From a virus: a stretch of 64,000 bases of DNA. Positions 33,991-42,447 of this stretch are shown here, in pieces; positions within the stretch are counted from its first letter, which is position 1, and the number at the start of each line of letters is the position of its first letter. The stretch is from positions 1-64,000 of IMG/VR virus record IMGVR_UViG_3300033146_000857, one strand, 5' to 3'. Both the position numbers and the translations under genes were made by a program. The notes under the pieces were generated by a model. It had not been told where the DNA came from and did no database searches. It was given only the letters and a program-made list of their open reading frames with translations.

Positions 33991-36900
33991 TTATTCATTT
34001 TTATAATTCCTATCATAAAATTGTTCAACTTTTATAGAAGTGTTCTTGTCTATATCAAGGGCCTTAAAAAAAATATTCTTATACTTAACTGATACTACTT
34101 TTATGTCTACTATTTGACCTTCTATAGAAGTACTAAAGGTACCTGTAGTATTCTCTTGACCGGCTATTTCTATAGAGGTATTATGCTTGTAAACCCTAAT
34201 CTCTGAATTAGCCTGTAGATTAGTTAGTTCAAGGACGTAAGGATTTATAAGATTAATAAGTCCTCCTCCAAGGTTACTAATTTTTGTTGCATTTGAGCCA
34301 TTAAGATTAGTCCAGTTTAATGTTCCAGAGCCTAGCCATTGAATATGTATAGTGCTTAGAGTATCAAAAGTAACATTGTCGGCTACCAAGTCTAAGTTTG
34401 TTCCAGTTAAGCTTATACAGCAAGGAGCATTAGCTCTATGAGTACCAGCAATATCATCTAGGTCTGATTGAGAAGTGACAGATATGTCAGACAGTACTCC
34501 TTTTTCAAACAGTTTAAGTTTAATATCTTGGTCTGTTATTAAGCTATTGTGCCACATACACCAATTATTATAATACCCATTAACACTGGCTACTAAGAGT
34601 ATTTGTGTGCCCCCTAAGGCCACATTAGCACCGCTTTTGCCAAAGGCTGCTGGAGACCTGGCGGGTAGAGTGATTATATTAGGAACTACATTAGCACTCT
34701 CTAATTGCTTGACCCCGTCGATAAAAGCACTGAATTCATTATTACCTCCAGAGCCATCAAACTTTAGAGTCAAATGATATATTCTATCTTGAACTAAAGA
34801 CACATCTCCATAGATTTGTAAAGTTACCGCATCACAATCTAGCTCGAATAGAATGTTATTACCAAAGCCTAGTATAAAAGCTAATGAGTTTGTTACCCCA
34901 CCTTCCCCATAGACTCTACAAGGAGGCTGCTGTATCTTGCTAGTCTTAAACCAGCCAGCAATTACTCTTTGAGTTTGATCAGAATTTGACACTGTAGTTA
35001 CTTTACCTAAGTCTACAGTGTCTGCAGTAGAACTTGAAAAGATACTTTTAGTCACTCCTGAACATAAGGCTGGTCCTGTAGCTACACAACCAGTATTTGT
35101 GCCATGGGCTGTTCCATAGTCATCAGTATAAACTCCATCAAAAGTGTATAAATGATTTGGTCCTAGAGCCTGAATTGTTTGTTTGTAGTCTAGTCCTGAG
35201 TCATTGTCTGTTATGGTTCCTGTAGCTGTGACCCCTCCGATAATAAGCGTATAAGTCTCAGTTGGCTCTGGAATAGTATCGTCTACTACCTGTACAATCA
35301 CGCTGAAAGAACTAACTCCTGATGGGACACTAAGAGTATCTAGGCTAAGGGTTACTCCGTTAGAATAGCTTACCGTTCCAATATCCGAGCCGGTAGTTTC
35401 ATTGTGAGTCAGGCTCATTAGGTATGTTTCAGTAGCTTCTGTAGCATGACTAAGGGTTACTAGATGAACTAGGTTTAAGTTCTCAAGGTTACTATCATTA
35501 CTAACAGTTGAGACCGTAGGCTTAACATAAGCGGCTATTATACTTGTGGAATAGCCTGATCCACCAATTCTTCCAGCTGCTGTCTCTACATATAGATAGA
35601 CAGTTCCAAGAGACAATGTATCTTGAATACATCTTATGTTTATTTCTGTGTCATTCCAAGTATTAACTGTTTGTTCTACTAAGATCCCAGAACTGCTAGC
35701 TTCAGCATAAGTGTTTTTATTTCCAAGCCATATCTTACCTTGAGCAGCATCAAAAGTAGTACCAGTGACCATTAGGTTACTTTCGTTGTTAAAGATATCC
35801 CCATCAGCAAAGGCTGTTGTTATTGGTTCTATGTCATCGTTTATAACAGTTCCAGTACCGTAAGTACTATCAATGTTTAGTCTAAAAGTCTCATTAGTCT
35901 CTTGAATTACATCTTGATTAATTCCTAGGGTAATACTAAAAGTTGTAACTCCATCTGGGACGTTTAAGGTTCCTACTGGACTCTCAGTCACTCCGTTTGA
36001 AAAACTAAACCCAGCGTAGTCTTCCGAGTCAAAACCAGAACTAAAGGTATTCATTGAAATAGTGTACGTTTCTACCCCTTGGGTAGCATGAGTTAGACTT
36101 ACACCAAATACTAAGCCTGTTCCTTCATTTTCTGATGGACTACTTATTGAATCAATTGTAGGTTTTACGTAGGGAAGGACTAAATTGAATTGAATGGCCT
36201 CAGCATAGGCCGATCCATTGTGACTTTCCTTACTCCAAGTTATTTTAGTGTTTGACACCAAGTCATACCTAGTTGACCTACAAGATACGTCCCAAGCTTT
36301 ATTATACTCAGAACTATTATTATGTGCCATCATATGTCCAGCATGAGCTACTGTTCTGTTTAGATCTACGGCTGTACCAAGGTTTAAATCTCCTGATGAC
36401 CCAGTGTTTCTAACTACAGCTCCTCTTTGTACTAACAGAGAACTATCTGTTATAACCTGCCAGTAATATGTATGACTACCCGAGGTATAGCCTGTAGACA
36501 CTTCTAGGTTTGTACTAGTAGTTATCCTACCTGCGGAATTACCCTCGTCCTCATATTGATCTTCTATAGTGGTATCAGACAGGACTAAAAAAGACTTTGC
36601 TGTGTCTATAGAGCTAAGAGTTATATTAGCCGGTGAGGCATCACTAGGGGTTACTCCTCTTTGAACTGTCAAAGTATTATGACTTATCGTATACCAGTGT
36701 CCCGATTGAGCCACTCCAGAAGTGTTAACATTAAAAGCTATATTAGTGGTTGTACTTAACCTAGAACTTAGGTTTACTTGCCTTGGGGCTTTTAGGCTTC
36801 CATCTGTGGTCTTTACAAAATGCCAACAGAATGAATTAGCCAATGTTAAAGCACTTAAACTTACATTTTTTGATGTGTCTGAAGTAGTGAAATCAAAAGT

Positions 36901-37179
36901 TCCTTTTTGAACAAGGACATCCGCTGCAAGTTCAATAACATAAACAACAACAATAGCTGAAACAGCACTAGCTACTCTAGAAACTTTTACACTAGGACCA
37001 GCTAGTATCTCTACATCAAAGTTACCATCTTGAGACAATTGTGTGTCGCCACCAAGGCTAGCTGACGCTGTAAAAGGAACTATTTGAGCTAGGCTAGTAA
37101 AACCAGTTAAGCTAGCTGTTTTTGTTGTCTCTGAAGTGCTTAAGTTTAATATTACCTTTTCTAGCTTAACTATATTCAT
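33991..37179 (-). CDS. modular adhesin with Calx-beta and LamG-like domains
   Basis: A 1,062-residue virion protein. Tandem N-terminal beta modules with VQRG elements (about 1-330) are followed by a Calx-beta domain (about 335-455: NEGTGLVFGVSLTHA, TYTISMNTF, DVIQETNETFRL), an IPT/TIG-like unit, a second Calx-beta domain (about 560-660: DTIPEPTETYTL, TITDND), and a LamG-like domain (about 670-860). The C-terminal region is paralogous to that of the 892-residue protein. The acidic turns of Calx-beta domains usually bind Ca2+. Probable long adhesive fibre. Confidence 0.78.
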   Translation of the reverse strand: MNIVKLEKVILNLSTSETTKTASLTGFTSLAQIVPFTASASLGGDTQLSQDGNFDVEILAGPSVKVSRVASAVSAIVVVYVIELAADVLVQKGTFDFTTSDTSKNVSLSALTLANSFCWHFVKTTDGSLKAPRQVNLSSRLSTTTNIAFNVNTSGVAQSGHWYTISHNTLTVQRGVTPSDASPANITLSSIDTAKSFLVLSDTTIEDQYEDEGNSAGRITTSTNLEVSTGYTSGSHTYYWQVITDSSLLVQRGAVVRNTGSSGDLNLGTAVDLNRTVAHAGHMMAHNNSSEYNKAWDVSCRSTRYDLVSNTKITWSKESHNGSAYAEAIQFNLVLPYVKPTIDSISSPSENEGTGLVFGVSLTHATQGVETYTISMNTFSSGFDSEDYAGFSFSNGVTESPVGTLNVPDGVTTFSITLGINQDVIQETNETFRLNIDSTYGTGTVINDDIEPITTAFADGDIFNNESNLMVTGTTFDAAQGKIWLGNKNTYAEASSSGILVEQTVNTWNDTEINIRCIQDTLSLGTVYLYVETAAGRIGGSGYSTSIIAAYVKPTVSTVSNDSNLENLNLVHLVTLSHATEATETYLMSLTHNETTGSDIGTVSYSNGVTLSLDTLSVPSGVSSFSVIVQVVDDTIPEPTETYTLIIGGVTATGTITDNDSGLDYKQTIQALGPNHLYTFDGVYTDDYGTAHGTNTGCVATGPALCSGVTKSIFSSSTADTVDLGKVTTVSNSDQTQRVIAGWFKTSKIQQPPCRVYGEGGVTNSLAFILGFGNNILFELDCDAVTLQIYGDVSLVQDRIYHLTLKFDGSGGNNEFSAFIDGVKQLESANVVPNIITLPARSPAAFGKSGANVALGGTQILLVASVNGYYNNWCMWHNSLITDQDIKLKLFEKGVLSDISVTSQSDLDDIAGTHRANAPCCISLTGTNLDLVADNVTFDTLSTIHIQWLGSGTLNWTNLNGSNATKISNLGGGLINLINPYVLELTNLQANSEIRVYKHNTSIEIAGQENTTGTFSTSIEGQIVDIKVVSVKYKNIFFKALDIDKNTSIKVEQFYDRNYKNE

Positions 37180-37202
37180 TAATGGCTCCTGTATGCTTAA
37201 TA

Positions 37203-37222
37203 GAACTCTCCGTAGAGAATTC
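37203..37222 (-). other. stable hairpin with cUACGg tetraloop
   Basis: On the minus strand GAATTCTC, TACG, GAGAGTTC forms an 8-bp stem (one G-U) closed by C(UACG)G, an exceptionally stable RNA tetraloop. It directly follows the stop of the 464-residue gene and lacks a U-tract, so mRNA 3'-end protection or partial termination is more likely than full termination. Confidence 0.55.
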
Positions 37223-37232
37223 TATAAGATTA

Positions 37233-38627
37233 CTACAATGGGTTAGAGTAGTTTCTTTCTAAACTGGCAACCAAAGATACTGAGTTAGCATTTGATCTAC
37301 CAATAGCTGAAGTAGCTTTTACATACTGAGCTTTATCAAGCCCAATTGCTACAACTGTAATAGCAGCGTCTTGAGCTGCTGTTCTTCCACCTTGAACATT
37401 TCCATCATAGTCAAATGTAAAGGATATACTTCCAGAAGCGATAACTCCAGAGATATCAACACCGGCATTATCTTTAACAATTAGAGCATCAGAGTCACCA
37501 AAGTTATTTCCATTAGCATCTGTAAAGAACATTCTATAGACTGCTCCAGAGTCATCTACCAAGTTCTGATTGAAGTTTATAGTTCCCGCTGCCATGAATG
37601 GGAACGTTCTTTTAGTGTTAGTTGAGTCATAAAACTCGATTCTATTGATATCCGTACTTGAGAAGTCATCTATAAATACTCCTTGAGAAGTAACTAAAGT
37701 ATCACCTACGAACTTAAGTAAACTATCAGCTGTGTTACCTGAGACACTACCAGCACCTGCGTCTATATCAGAAGTCTGTCTTAGTGAATACTGTACATAT
37801 TCATAAATTTCCTCTGCAGTAGGCAAGCTACCATTGTCGGCTACATCAGCATCAATTATAACATCAAAGTCATAGCTTGAAGCTCCAATGGTTCTACTTT
37901 GAGCTGTACTGTAGTAAGTAATGTTCATGTCTGTATAAGGCAAGTTACCGGCTACAGCAACATCATTGTTTGTAATCTTAAGATCAACACTATTTTGAAG
38001 AGGAAAACGATACGCTTGGTAGTTGAACTTTGTAAGACCAATGTCTGAAAGCTGTGACTGAGCGTATTGTTTTTGATACTCACGAACGAATATTTTAAAA
38101 TAGTCACCAGTAGCTGAACTAGTTGCGTTGTCTATACCATGTCCACCACCATCTCCAAAATACTTGACGCACTGATTAACAACACCAGTTAATACTATGT
38201 TAGTAGAACTTCCATCAGCTACTTGTTGAAAGTAAACTTGATCACTACCCCCTAGAGCACCTAGAGTAATAACTCCTGCGTATTCTTCAGCTGATGAACC
38301 ATCACCATTCTTTATAGCATACCCACCATCTCTAAACAAATCTGATGTATTCTTACTAGCTGGTGCCCAGCCGTCAACAAATTCAAATTGCTCTGGTGTA
38401 ATTGCTACCATAGGGAAAGGAAATTTAATCAGATTTGCATCAGATTTCCATTCCTCTTTTAAGTATGAGTATACTGCTTGTAAACTTACACCATCTGTTG
38501 TTAATGCTCCATGTGCTGCTAAAGAAACACTTAAAGCTGTTGTGTCTATCCAGATACTCCCGTCTGTGCCTAACTGTCCTGAGGTAGAACTTCTAACTAG
38601 ACTATCTGGGTCGGTTATTTTTGACAT
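37233..38627 (-). CDS. probable abundant virion protein (tail/fibre region)
   Basis: A 464-residue protein with a strong ribosome binding site (AAAGGAG), its own candidate promoter and a stable downstream hairpin. Sequence style is structural: Ala/Ser/Gly/Asp-rich, LGTDGSIWIDTTA start, VYFQQVADGSSTN and a DADVADNGSLPTAEEIYEYVQYSLRQT section that resembles virion proteins of marine phages. It ends SLERNYSNPL, similar to the last residues of the 892-residue adhesin. The exact structural role is unknown. Confidence 0.65.
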   Translation of the reverse strand: MSKITDPDSLVRSSTSGQLGTDGSIWIDTTALSVSLAAHGALTTDGVSLQAVYSYLKEEWKSDANLIKFPFPMVAITPEQFEFVDGWAPASKNTSDLFRDGGYAIKNGDGSSAEEYAGVITLGALGGSDQVYFQQVADGSSTNIVLTGVVNQCVKYFGDGGGHGIDNATSSATGDYFKIFVREYQKQYAQSQLSDIGLTKFNYQAYRFPLQNSVDLKITNNDVAVAGNLPYTDMNITYYSTAQSRTIGASSYDFDVIIDADVADNGSLPTAEEIYEYVQYSLRQTSDIDAGAGSVSGNTADSLLKFVGDTLVTSQGVFIDDFSSTDINRIEFYDSTNTKRTFPFMAAGTINFNQNLVDDSGAVYRMFFTDANGNNFGDSDALIVKDNAGVDISGVIASGSISFTFDYDGNVQGGRTAAQDAAITVVAIGLDKAQYVKATSAIGRSNANSVSLVASLERNYSNPL

Positions 38628-38651
38628 CTTTTTCTCCTTTTTAGTTTCTAA

Positions 38652-38665
38652 TTTATATCCTGAAA
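38652..38665 (-). promoter_or_regulatory. possible promoter, GGATATAAAT
   Basis: On the minus strand TTTCAGGATATAAAT lies about 24 bases before the 38627 start, in an 84-base gap behind the outer-membrane protein gene. It matches the -10 half of the rightward motif with A for T at the last position and lacks ACTT. Confidence 0.45.
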
Positions 38666-38711
38666 CCTAACTTAGACTGTCTAGTTAAGCGGCTAGTTTG
38701 TCCTCCTAGTG

Positions 38712-39809
38712 TTAAAATGTGTAACTCAGCTTTATCAACACATGTTTATGGTCTGTTCTGTGTCCAAGAGGGCTTAAACCTGTACTTTCTAAATATTCTA
38801 GATGAACTCTTGATCTCTTATTGTATACGAAGTCTGAATAAATTTTATAAGATATCTTATCTGTCCCAAAAGAATTATAGTCATTCTCCCATAGATCTCC
38901 AAAGATAAAAGATGTATAGTCTTCGTAAGTTTTAAACTGTTCAACACCGATAGACACTTCCTGAAGCCATATCTCTGTGTAATATTTTAGGCCTATTAGA
39001 CTTGAGTAACCTGTGAGGTTATCTTTAAGAGCTGGTAAAGGTACTGTGTTATCTAGTAGTTTTCTATGGCTATACCCTAGTACTGTATAGCCAATAAAAC
39101 CTGAGTTTAAAGAGTCATCAAATGAGTAACCAAGTCCTATAAGTTCTGTTTTAAACAATTCTTTAGGTCCCCCAAAGTTAGGTATAGCTAATTTAACTTT
39201 AGTTAAAGCTTCTATGTAGTTTAGTTCAAAGAAATGCCTTCCATAGGAATATTCAAGCGCCGAGAATAGCCCTCCTGAACCGTCGAATTCATCAGATATC
39301 TTAGTCGTTCTGCCTAGAGTATCTTGGTCTACAAAGGCCTTTCCTATTTTAAACCTCAAATCTTCATAGGATATGACTATGAAGCCTCCTAGGCCTGTGG
39401 TGTCTATTAGCGTAAACAACATATTTCCTTGTATTTCGTCTGACTTTGAGTATTGCTTAAAGTTTCCTCCAGCTAGCTGTATTACTCCATAGACAAGATC
39501 AACACTAAGCTTACCTTTGGTTAAGACCCTTCCTTGTAAGTAAAGTCTGGTTAGCATTAGCTCACTTTTTTCACGACTGCCATGCATGGAATAAAGACCA
39601 GTAGCATAAGAAGAACTAGTAGTCCTAGCTTCGAAACTCCCCTTAAGACTGAGCCTACCAGCTTGTATGTCTGTATGATTTCTTAAACCTGCGGAGTAGA
39701 ACTGCTGCCCATTAAAGGCTCTATAGGCTGAGAATATCTCCGACTCTGAGGTTAATTCTGCGAATAGACTAGTATAGCCTAAGATTAAGCATATAAGTAT
39801 TTTATTCAT
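38712..39809 (-). CDS. phage-encoded outer-membrane beta-barrel protein
   Basis: A 365-residue protein. Signal peptide MNKILICLILGYTSLFA with cleavage before ELTSES. The mature part has alternating amphipathic strands rich in Tyr, Gly and Leu, separated by polar turns, and ends KHVLIKLSYTF with a C-terminal Phe and aromatic at the -3 position, the signal used by the BAM machinery. This is the pattern of bacterial porins and OMPs, not of virion proteins. It is co-transcribed with the histidine kinase and holin genes. A role in changing the infected cell surface (receptor masking, superinfection exclusion) or feeding the sensor is inferred. Confidence 0.75.
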   Translation of the reverse strand: MNKILICLILGYTSLFAELTSESEIFSAYRAFNGQQFYSAGLRNHTDIQAGRLSLKGSFEARTTSSSYATGLYSMHGSREKSELMLTRLYLQGRVLTKGKLSVDLVYGVIQLAGGNFKQYSKSDEIQGNMLFTLIDTTGLGGFIVISYEDLRFKIGKAFVDQDTLGRTTKISDEFDGSGGLFSALEYSYGRHFFELNYIEALTKVKLAIPNFGGPKELFKTELIGLGYSFDDSLNSGFIGYTVLGYSHRKLLDNTVPLPALKDNLTGYSSLIGLKYYTEIWLQEVSIGVEQFKTYEDYTSFIFGDLWENDYNSFGTDKISYKIYSDFVYNKRSRVHLEYLESTGLSPLGHRTDHKHVLIKLSYTF

Positions 39810-39815
39810 CTCTTT

Positions 39816-40064
39816 TTACCTCATTTTTCTGTTATTAGTATTTTTGGCTAAGTCTTTTAGCTCTTCTAGGTATAATTCTAGTTCTATACTATTAAGTTCT
39901 ATAGAATATGTCTGTCTTTTTGAAGGACTTGATAGTACCCTTGCCCAACCTAAGTAGGTTTTGCTACCTAGATCAAGCCCTTCTAGGGCTAGCCTTTCTT
40001 TAATAGCTGTTACTCCTGAAGCGTTACAGAAAGTTAACAGTATGATTATAAACAGCTTTTTCAA
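39816..40064 (-). CDS. small secreted protein in the envelope cassette
   Basis: An 82-residue protein. Residues 1-20 (MKKLFIIILLTFCNASGVTA) form a clear signal peptide; Cys13 is not in a proper lipobox. The mature part is helical (ERLALEGLDLG, then SIELELYLEELKDLAKN) and ends basic. It lies one base after the kinase gene and 6 bases before the OMP gene, so it probably works with one of them in the periplasm. A spanin-like or sensor-ligand role is possible but unsupported. Confidence 0.65.
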   Translation of the reverse strand: MKKLFIIILLTFCNASGVTAIKERLALEGLDLGSKTYLGWARVLSSPSKRQTYSIELNSIELELYLEELKDLAKNTNNRKMR

Positions 40065-40065
40065 C

Positions 40066-41355
40066 TTAACTCCTTTTTACAGGTATTATAATACTGACTA
40101 CAGTACCAGTAATACTAGTCTTGATTATATTTATGTCTCCGCCTATAGAAGTTACTAAATGTTTATTCAAATACATCCCATTACCTCTGGTTATCATAGA
40201 ACCACTTTCTTTTGTACTATAGTTTGGCTCAAATATTTTATCTACTATATCTTCTTTTATACCATTACCATTGTCCTCTAGGTTAAAGGTTAGGTACCTA
40301 CCTCGCAGGCTAACAAAGATTATCTTTATGTCCGTAGCACACGCTTCAAGAGAATTTTTCAAATGGTTAATTAAAATACTTCTTAAACCACTAGCCCTTA
40401 GATCCTTGCTGTCTAGGTCGAACACTTTGAGTCTTTCGTCTACTGAATATTTAAAAAGATTATTAGAAATAGCTACCATGCCAAAAGAGTCCGTTACTGA
40501 GTCATAGACATTTTTTGCTCCACTGTTTAGTCTAATCTGTTTAAACTTACGCATTTTGCCAAGAACTCCGAAGATTTGATCTATGGATAATTTTATAAAC
40601 TCAAAGTCTTTTTCTAAACCTACAAGTTTTTTATTAAGCGCTAGTCTGTCGGCTGATAAGGGTCTAAAACCATTCTCTTTGTCTTCTAAGATTAGGTATC
40701 TATTTATTAGTCTGTGTATTTTTTCTATTTTGTTTTCGACTACTTCTATGGGCGTGTTCATTTCATGATGAGCATGCTCTGTCATTAAAGATATAGACTT
40801 GTTGTTTAATAGAGCCTCAGACCCAGATAGTTGGACTAAAAGTTCCAATCTTTCTTTTTCAAAAGCACTTCTCATTACTCTTAGAAAGATAAAAAATACA
40901 AAGACTGAAACTATAGCATACATATAGAACAGGTTTATAAGATAGTTTGTAAAAGTTAGCCTAAAGAAAATATGCTTATCAGTTTTGTTAAAATCATCTA
41001 TTTGGATTAATATACTATTTTGGTTGTAGTAGAGTCCATCGGTTATTCTTAGAAGGTCTATTTTTCCTAGGTTAATTGGTCTAAGTACACTAGCTACATT
41101 TCTATACCTAGCTATCATCTTTCCACTCTTACGGTCTATGATTAACACTTCTTCACAGTCAACTAGTCTACATAGGTATTCTATGTCAACTATTTCAAAC
41201 TCATAGGAGTAATCCTGTAGTTGTTTTATTGCAAATAGACTATAAGAGTATATAGTATTACCTATGTTAAGAATAAAGGTTAGAAATAGTAATGTTGCTA
41301 CACTGAGCAAGGCTTTAAGGTGCTTTCTAAACAGCCATCTTAGGTAATCTTTCAT
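40066..41355 (-). CDS. transmembrane sensor histidine kinase
   Basis: A 429-residue kinase with full two-component architecture. TM1 is about 14-38, a roughly 100-residue periplasmic sensor follows (with Cys62 and Cys67), TM2 is about 138-160. The DHp H-box is HHEMNTPIE with phospho-acceptor His197. The HATPase domain has the N-box ILINHLKNSLEA (Asn330, Asn334), G1 DNGNG (361-365), F-box IFEPNYSTKE and G2 RGNGMYL. All catalytic motifs are intact. It is 4 bases downstream of the response regulator gene. Autophosphorylation in response to a periplasmic signal and transfer to that regulator is the family expectation; the signal is unknown. Confidence 0.9.
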   Translation of the reverse strand: MKDYLRWLFRKHLKALLSVATLLFLTFILNIGNTIYSYSLFAIKQLQDYSYEFEIVDIEYLCRLVDCEEVLIIDRKSGKMIARYRNVASVLRPINLGKIDLLRITDGLYYNQNSILIQIDDFNKTDKHIFFRLTFTNYLINLFYMYAIVSVFVFFIFLRVMRSAFEKERLELLVQLSGSEALLNNKSISLMTEHAHHEMNTPIEVVENKIEKIHRLINRYLILEDKENGFRPLSADRLALNKKLVGLEKDFEFIKLSIDQIFGVLGKMRKFKQIRLNSGAKNVYDSVTDSFGMVAISNNLFKYSVDERLKVFDLDSKDLRASGLRSILINHLKNSLEACATDIKIIFVSLRGRYLTFNLEDNGNGIKEDIVDKIFEPNYSTKESGSMITRGNGMYLNKHLVTSIGGDINIIKTSITGTVVSIIIPVKRS

Positions 41356-41359
41356 AAAT

Positions 41360-41938
41360 TTAGTCTTTGAACAGAGTTGCGTGTATGTAGGCTCTTCTAG
41401 GATCCATGGTTATTTCTGTTTTGTAAAGAACCTTGTCCTCTAGATTAAGCTTTGTCACCTGGTTATACTGGTCTATAATATTTTTTATAGGATTAATTGG
41501 ATCACTGATAAGATTTCCAGTATAAAAGAAATACTTAACTAGTGGGTTAATCTCATGTAGTACCTCAAAAACGTCCATGCCTGTAAGTCTGATGTTACCC
41601 TCTGGGGTTAGGATGCTTCCACCAAGTGTTAGATCTATTATAGCATAGTCTATGTTTAAATCAGCATGCTCTTTAACTAGGGTTAAAAATTCATACACTG
41701 CGTGTTCTCCAACGAAAGATAATATATTATACTTTGATTCATCCATGTCATAGTCTTCAAAAATAGTCTCTAGGTCATCTTCTAAAAAAGAGACTATGCC
41801 TGCATTATCGTCTATCAAGAGTATAGTTTTGTTATTAAAGTCAAAATCACTAGGTAACTCTCTAGTATATTCTAAGTCTGATGGCCTTAGGCTTTCATCG
41901 CCTAGTTTAAACACTAGGTCTAAAGGTGATAGTTTCAT
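41360..41938 (-). CDS. receiver-only response regulator
   Basis: A 192-residue protein with one REC domain (about 36-180): acidic pair TILLIDDN (Asp43, Asp44), phospho-acceptor IIDLTLGG (Asp102), switch residue YFFYTGN (Thr140) and Lys173 in VLYKTEI. All catalytic positions are conserved. A 35-residue N-terminal extension precedes it and no output domain follows, so it should act by protein-protein contact, as CheY does, rather than by binding DNA. ATG overlaps the upstream stop (ATGA). The nearest candidates for output are the coiled-coil membrane protein and holin in the same operon. Confidence 0.88.
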   Translation of the reverse strand: MKLSPLDLVFKLGDESLRPSDLEYTRELPSDFDFNNKTILLIDDNAGIVSFLEDDLETIFEDYDMDESKYNILSFVGEHAVYEFLTLVKEHADLNIDYAIIDLTLGGSILTPEGNIRLTGMDVFEVLHEINPLVKYFFYTGNLISDPINPIKNIIDQYNQVTKLNLEDKVLYKTEITMDPRRAYIHATLFKD

Positions 41939-42447
41939 TTTGGGACTCCTAAAAGAATATTCATGACTGTAAGTAGTGTTGGCCCAGCCAGTACTAACAC
42001 GATGCTCACACAGACTGTTATTACTGTGATAAACAATAGCTTAGAACTAGTGATTAAAGCATACACTTTACCAAAACTTGGTAAAGACTTTTTCTTTGGT
42101 TTTAAGAGCTGTTCAAGCATTTCTTTAGTAAGGCTAAGATCTGAGCTAGTGGTTTTTCTAGCTTCTAGATCTTTGATCAACTTGTCCATTAAAGCTCTTT
42201 TTGTTTCTATGATCTCTTTTAGAGTATCATACACTAAGTCTCTAAAATGGCTATTCTTAGTTTCTAGCTTGTCATTTATAGCCACAATAAACTGAATAAT
42301 TTCTTTCTGTTCAGAATGGTCACTCATAAGGGCCATTAATGCTTTATGAAAGGTAGCTTGATCAGACCTACCAAGTTTACTCATTTGAACGTCTAAAGTT
42401 TTTAGGGCACTAGATAGTCTAACATCTAGTTGTTGAAGTTCTTTCAT
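41935..42447 (-). CDS. coiled-coil membrane protein in the lysis/two-component cassette
   Basis: A 170-residue protein. Residues about 1-120 are helical and charged (coiled coil likely); a Lys-rich PKKKSLPSFG stretch leads into a hydrophobic segment about 132-166 (LLFITVITVCVSIVLVLAGPTLLTVMNILLGV) forming one or two membrane passes. It overlaps the holin gene and the regulator gene by 4 bases each, giving strict translational coupling. It could be an antiholin, a holin accessory or the effector contacted by the regulator; no family recognised. Confidence 0.65.
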   Translation of the reverse strand: MKELQQLDVRLSSALKTLDVQMSKLGRSDQATFHKALMALMSDHSEQKEIIQFIVAINDKLETKNSHFRDLVYDTLKEIIETKRALMDKLIKDLEARKTTSSDLSLTKEMLEQLLKPKKKSLPSFGKVYALITSSKLLFITVITVCVSIVLVLAGPTLLTVMNILLGVPK

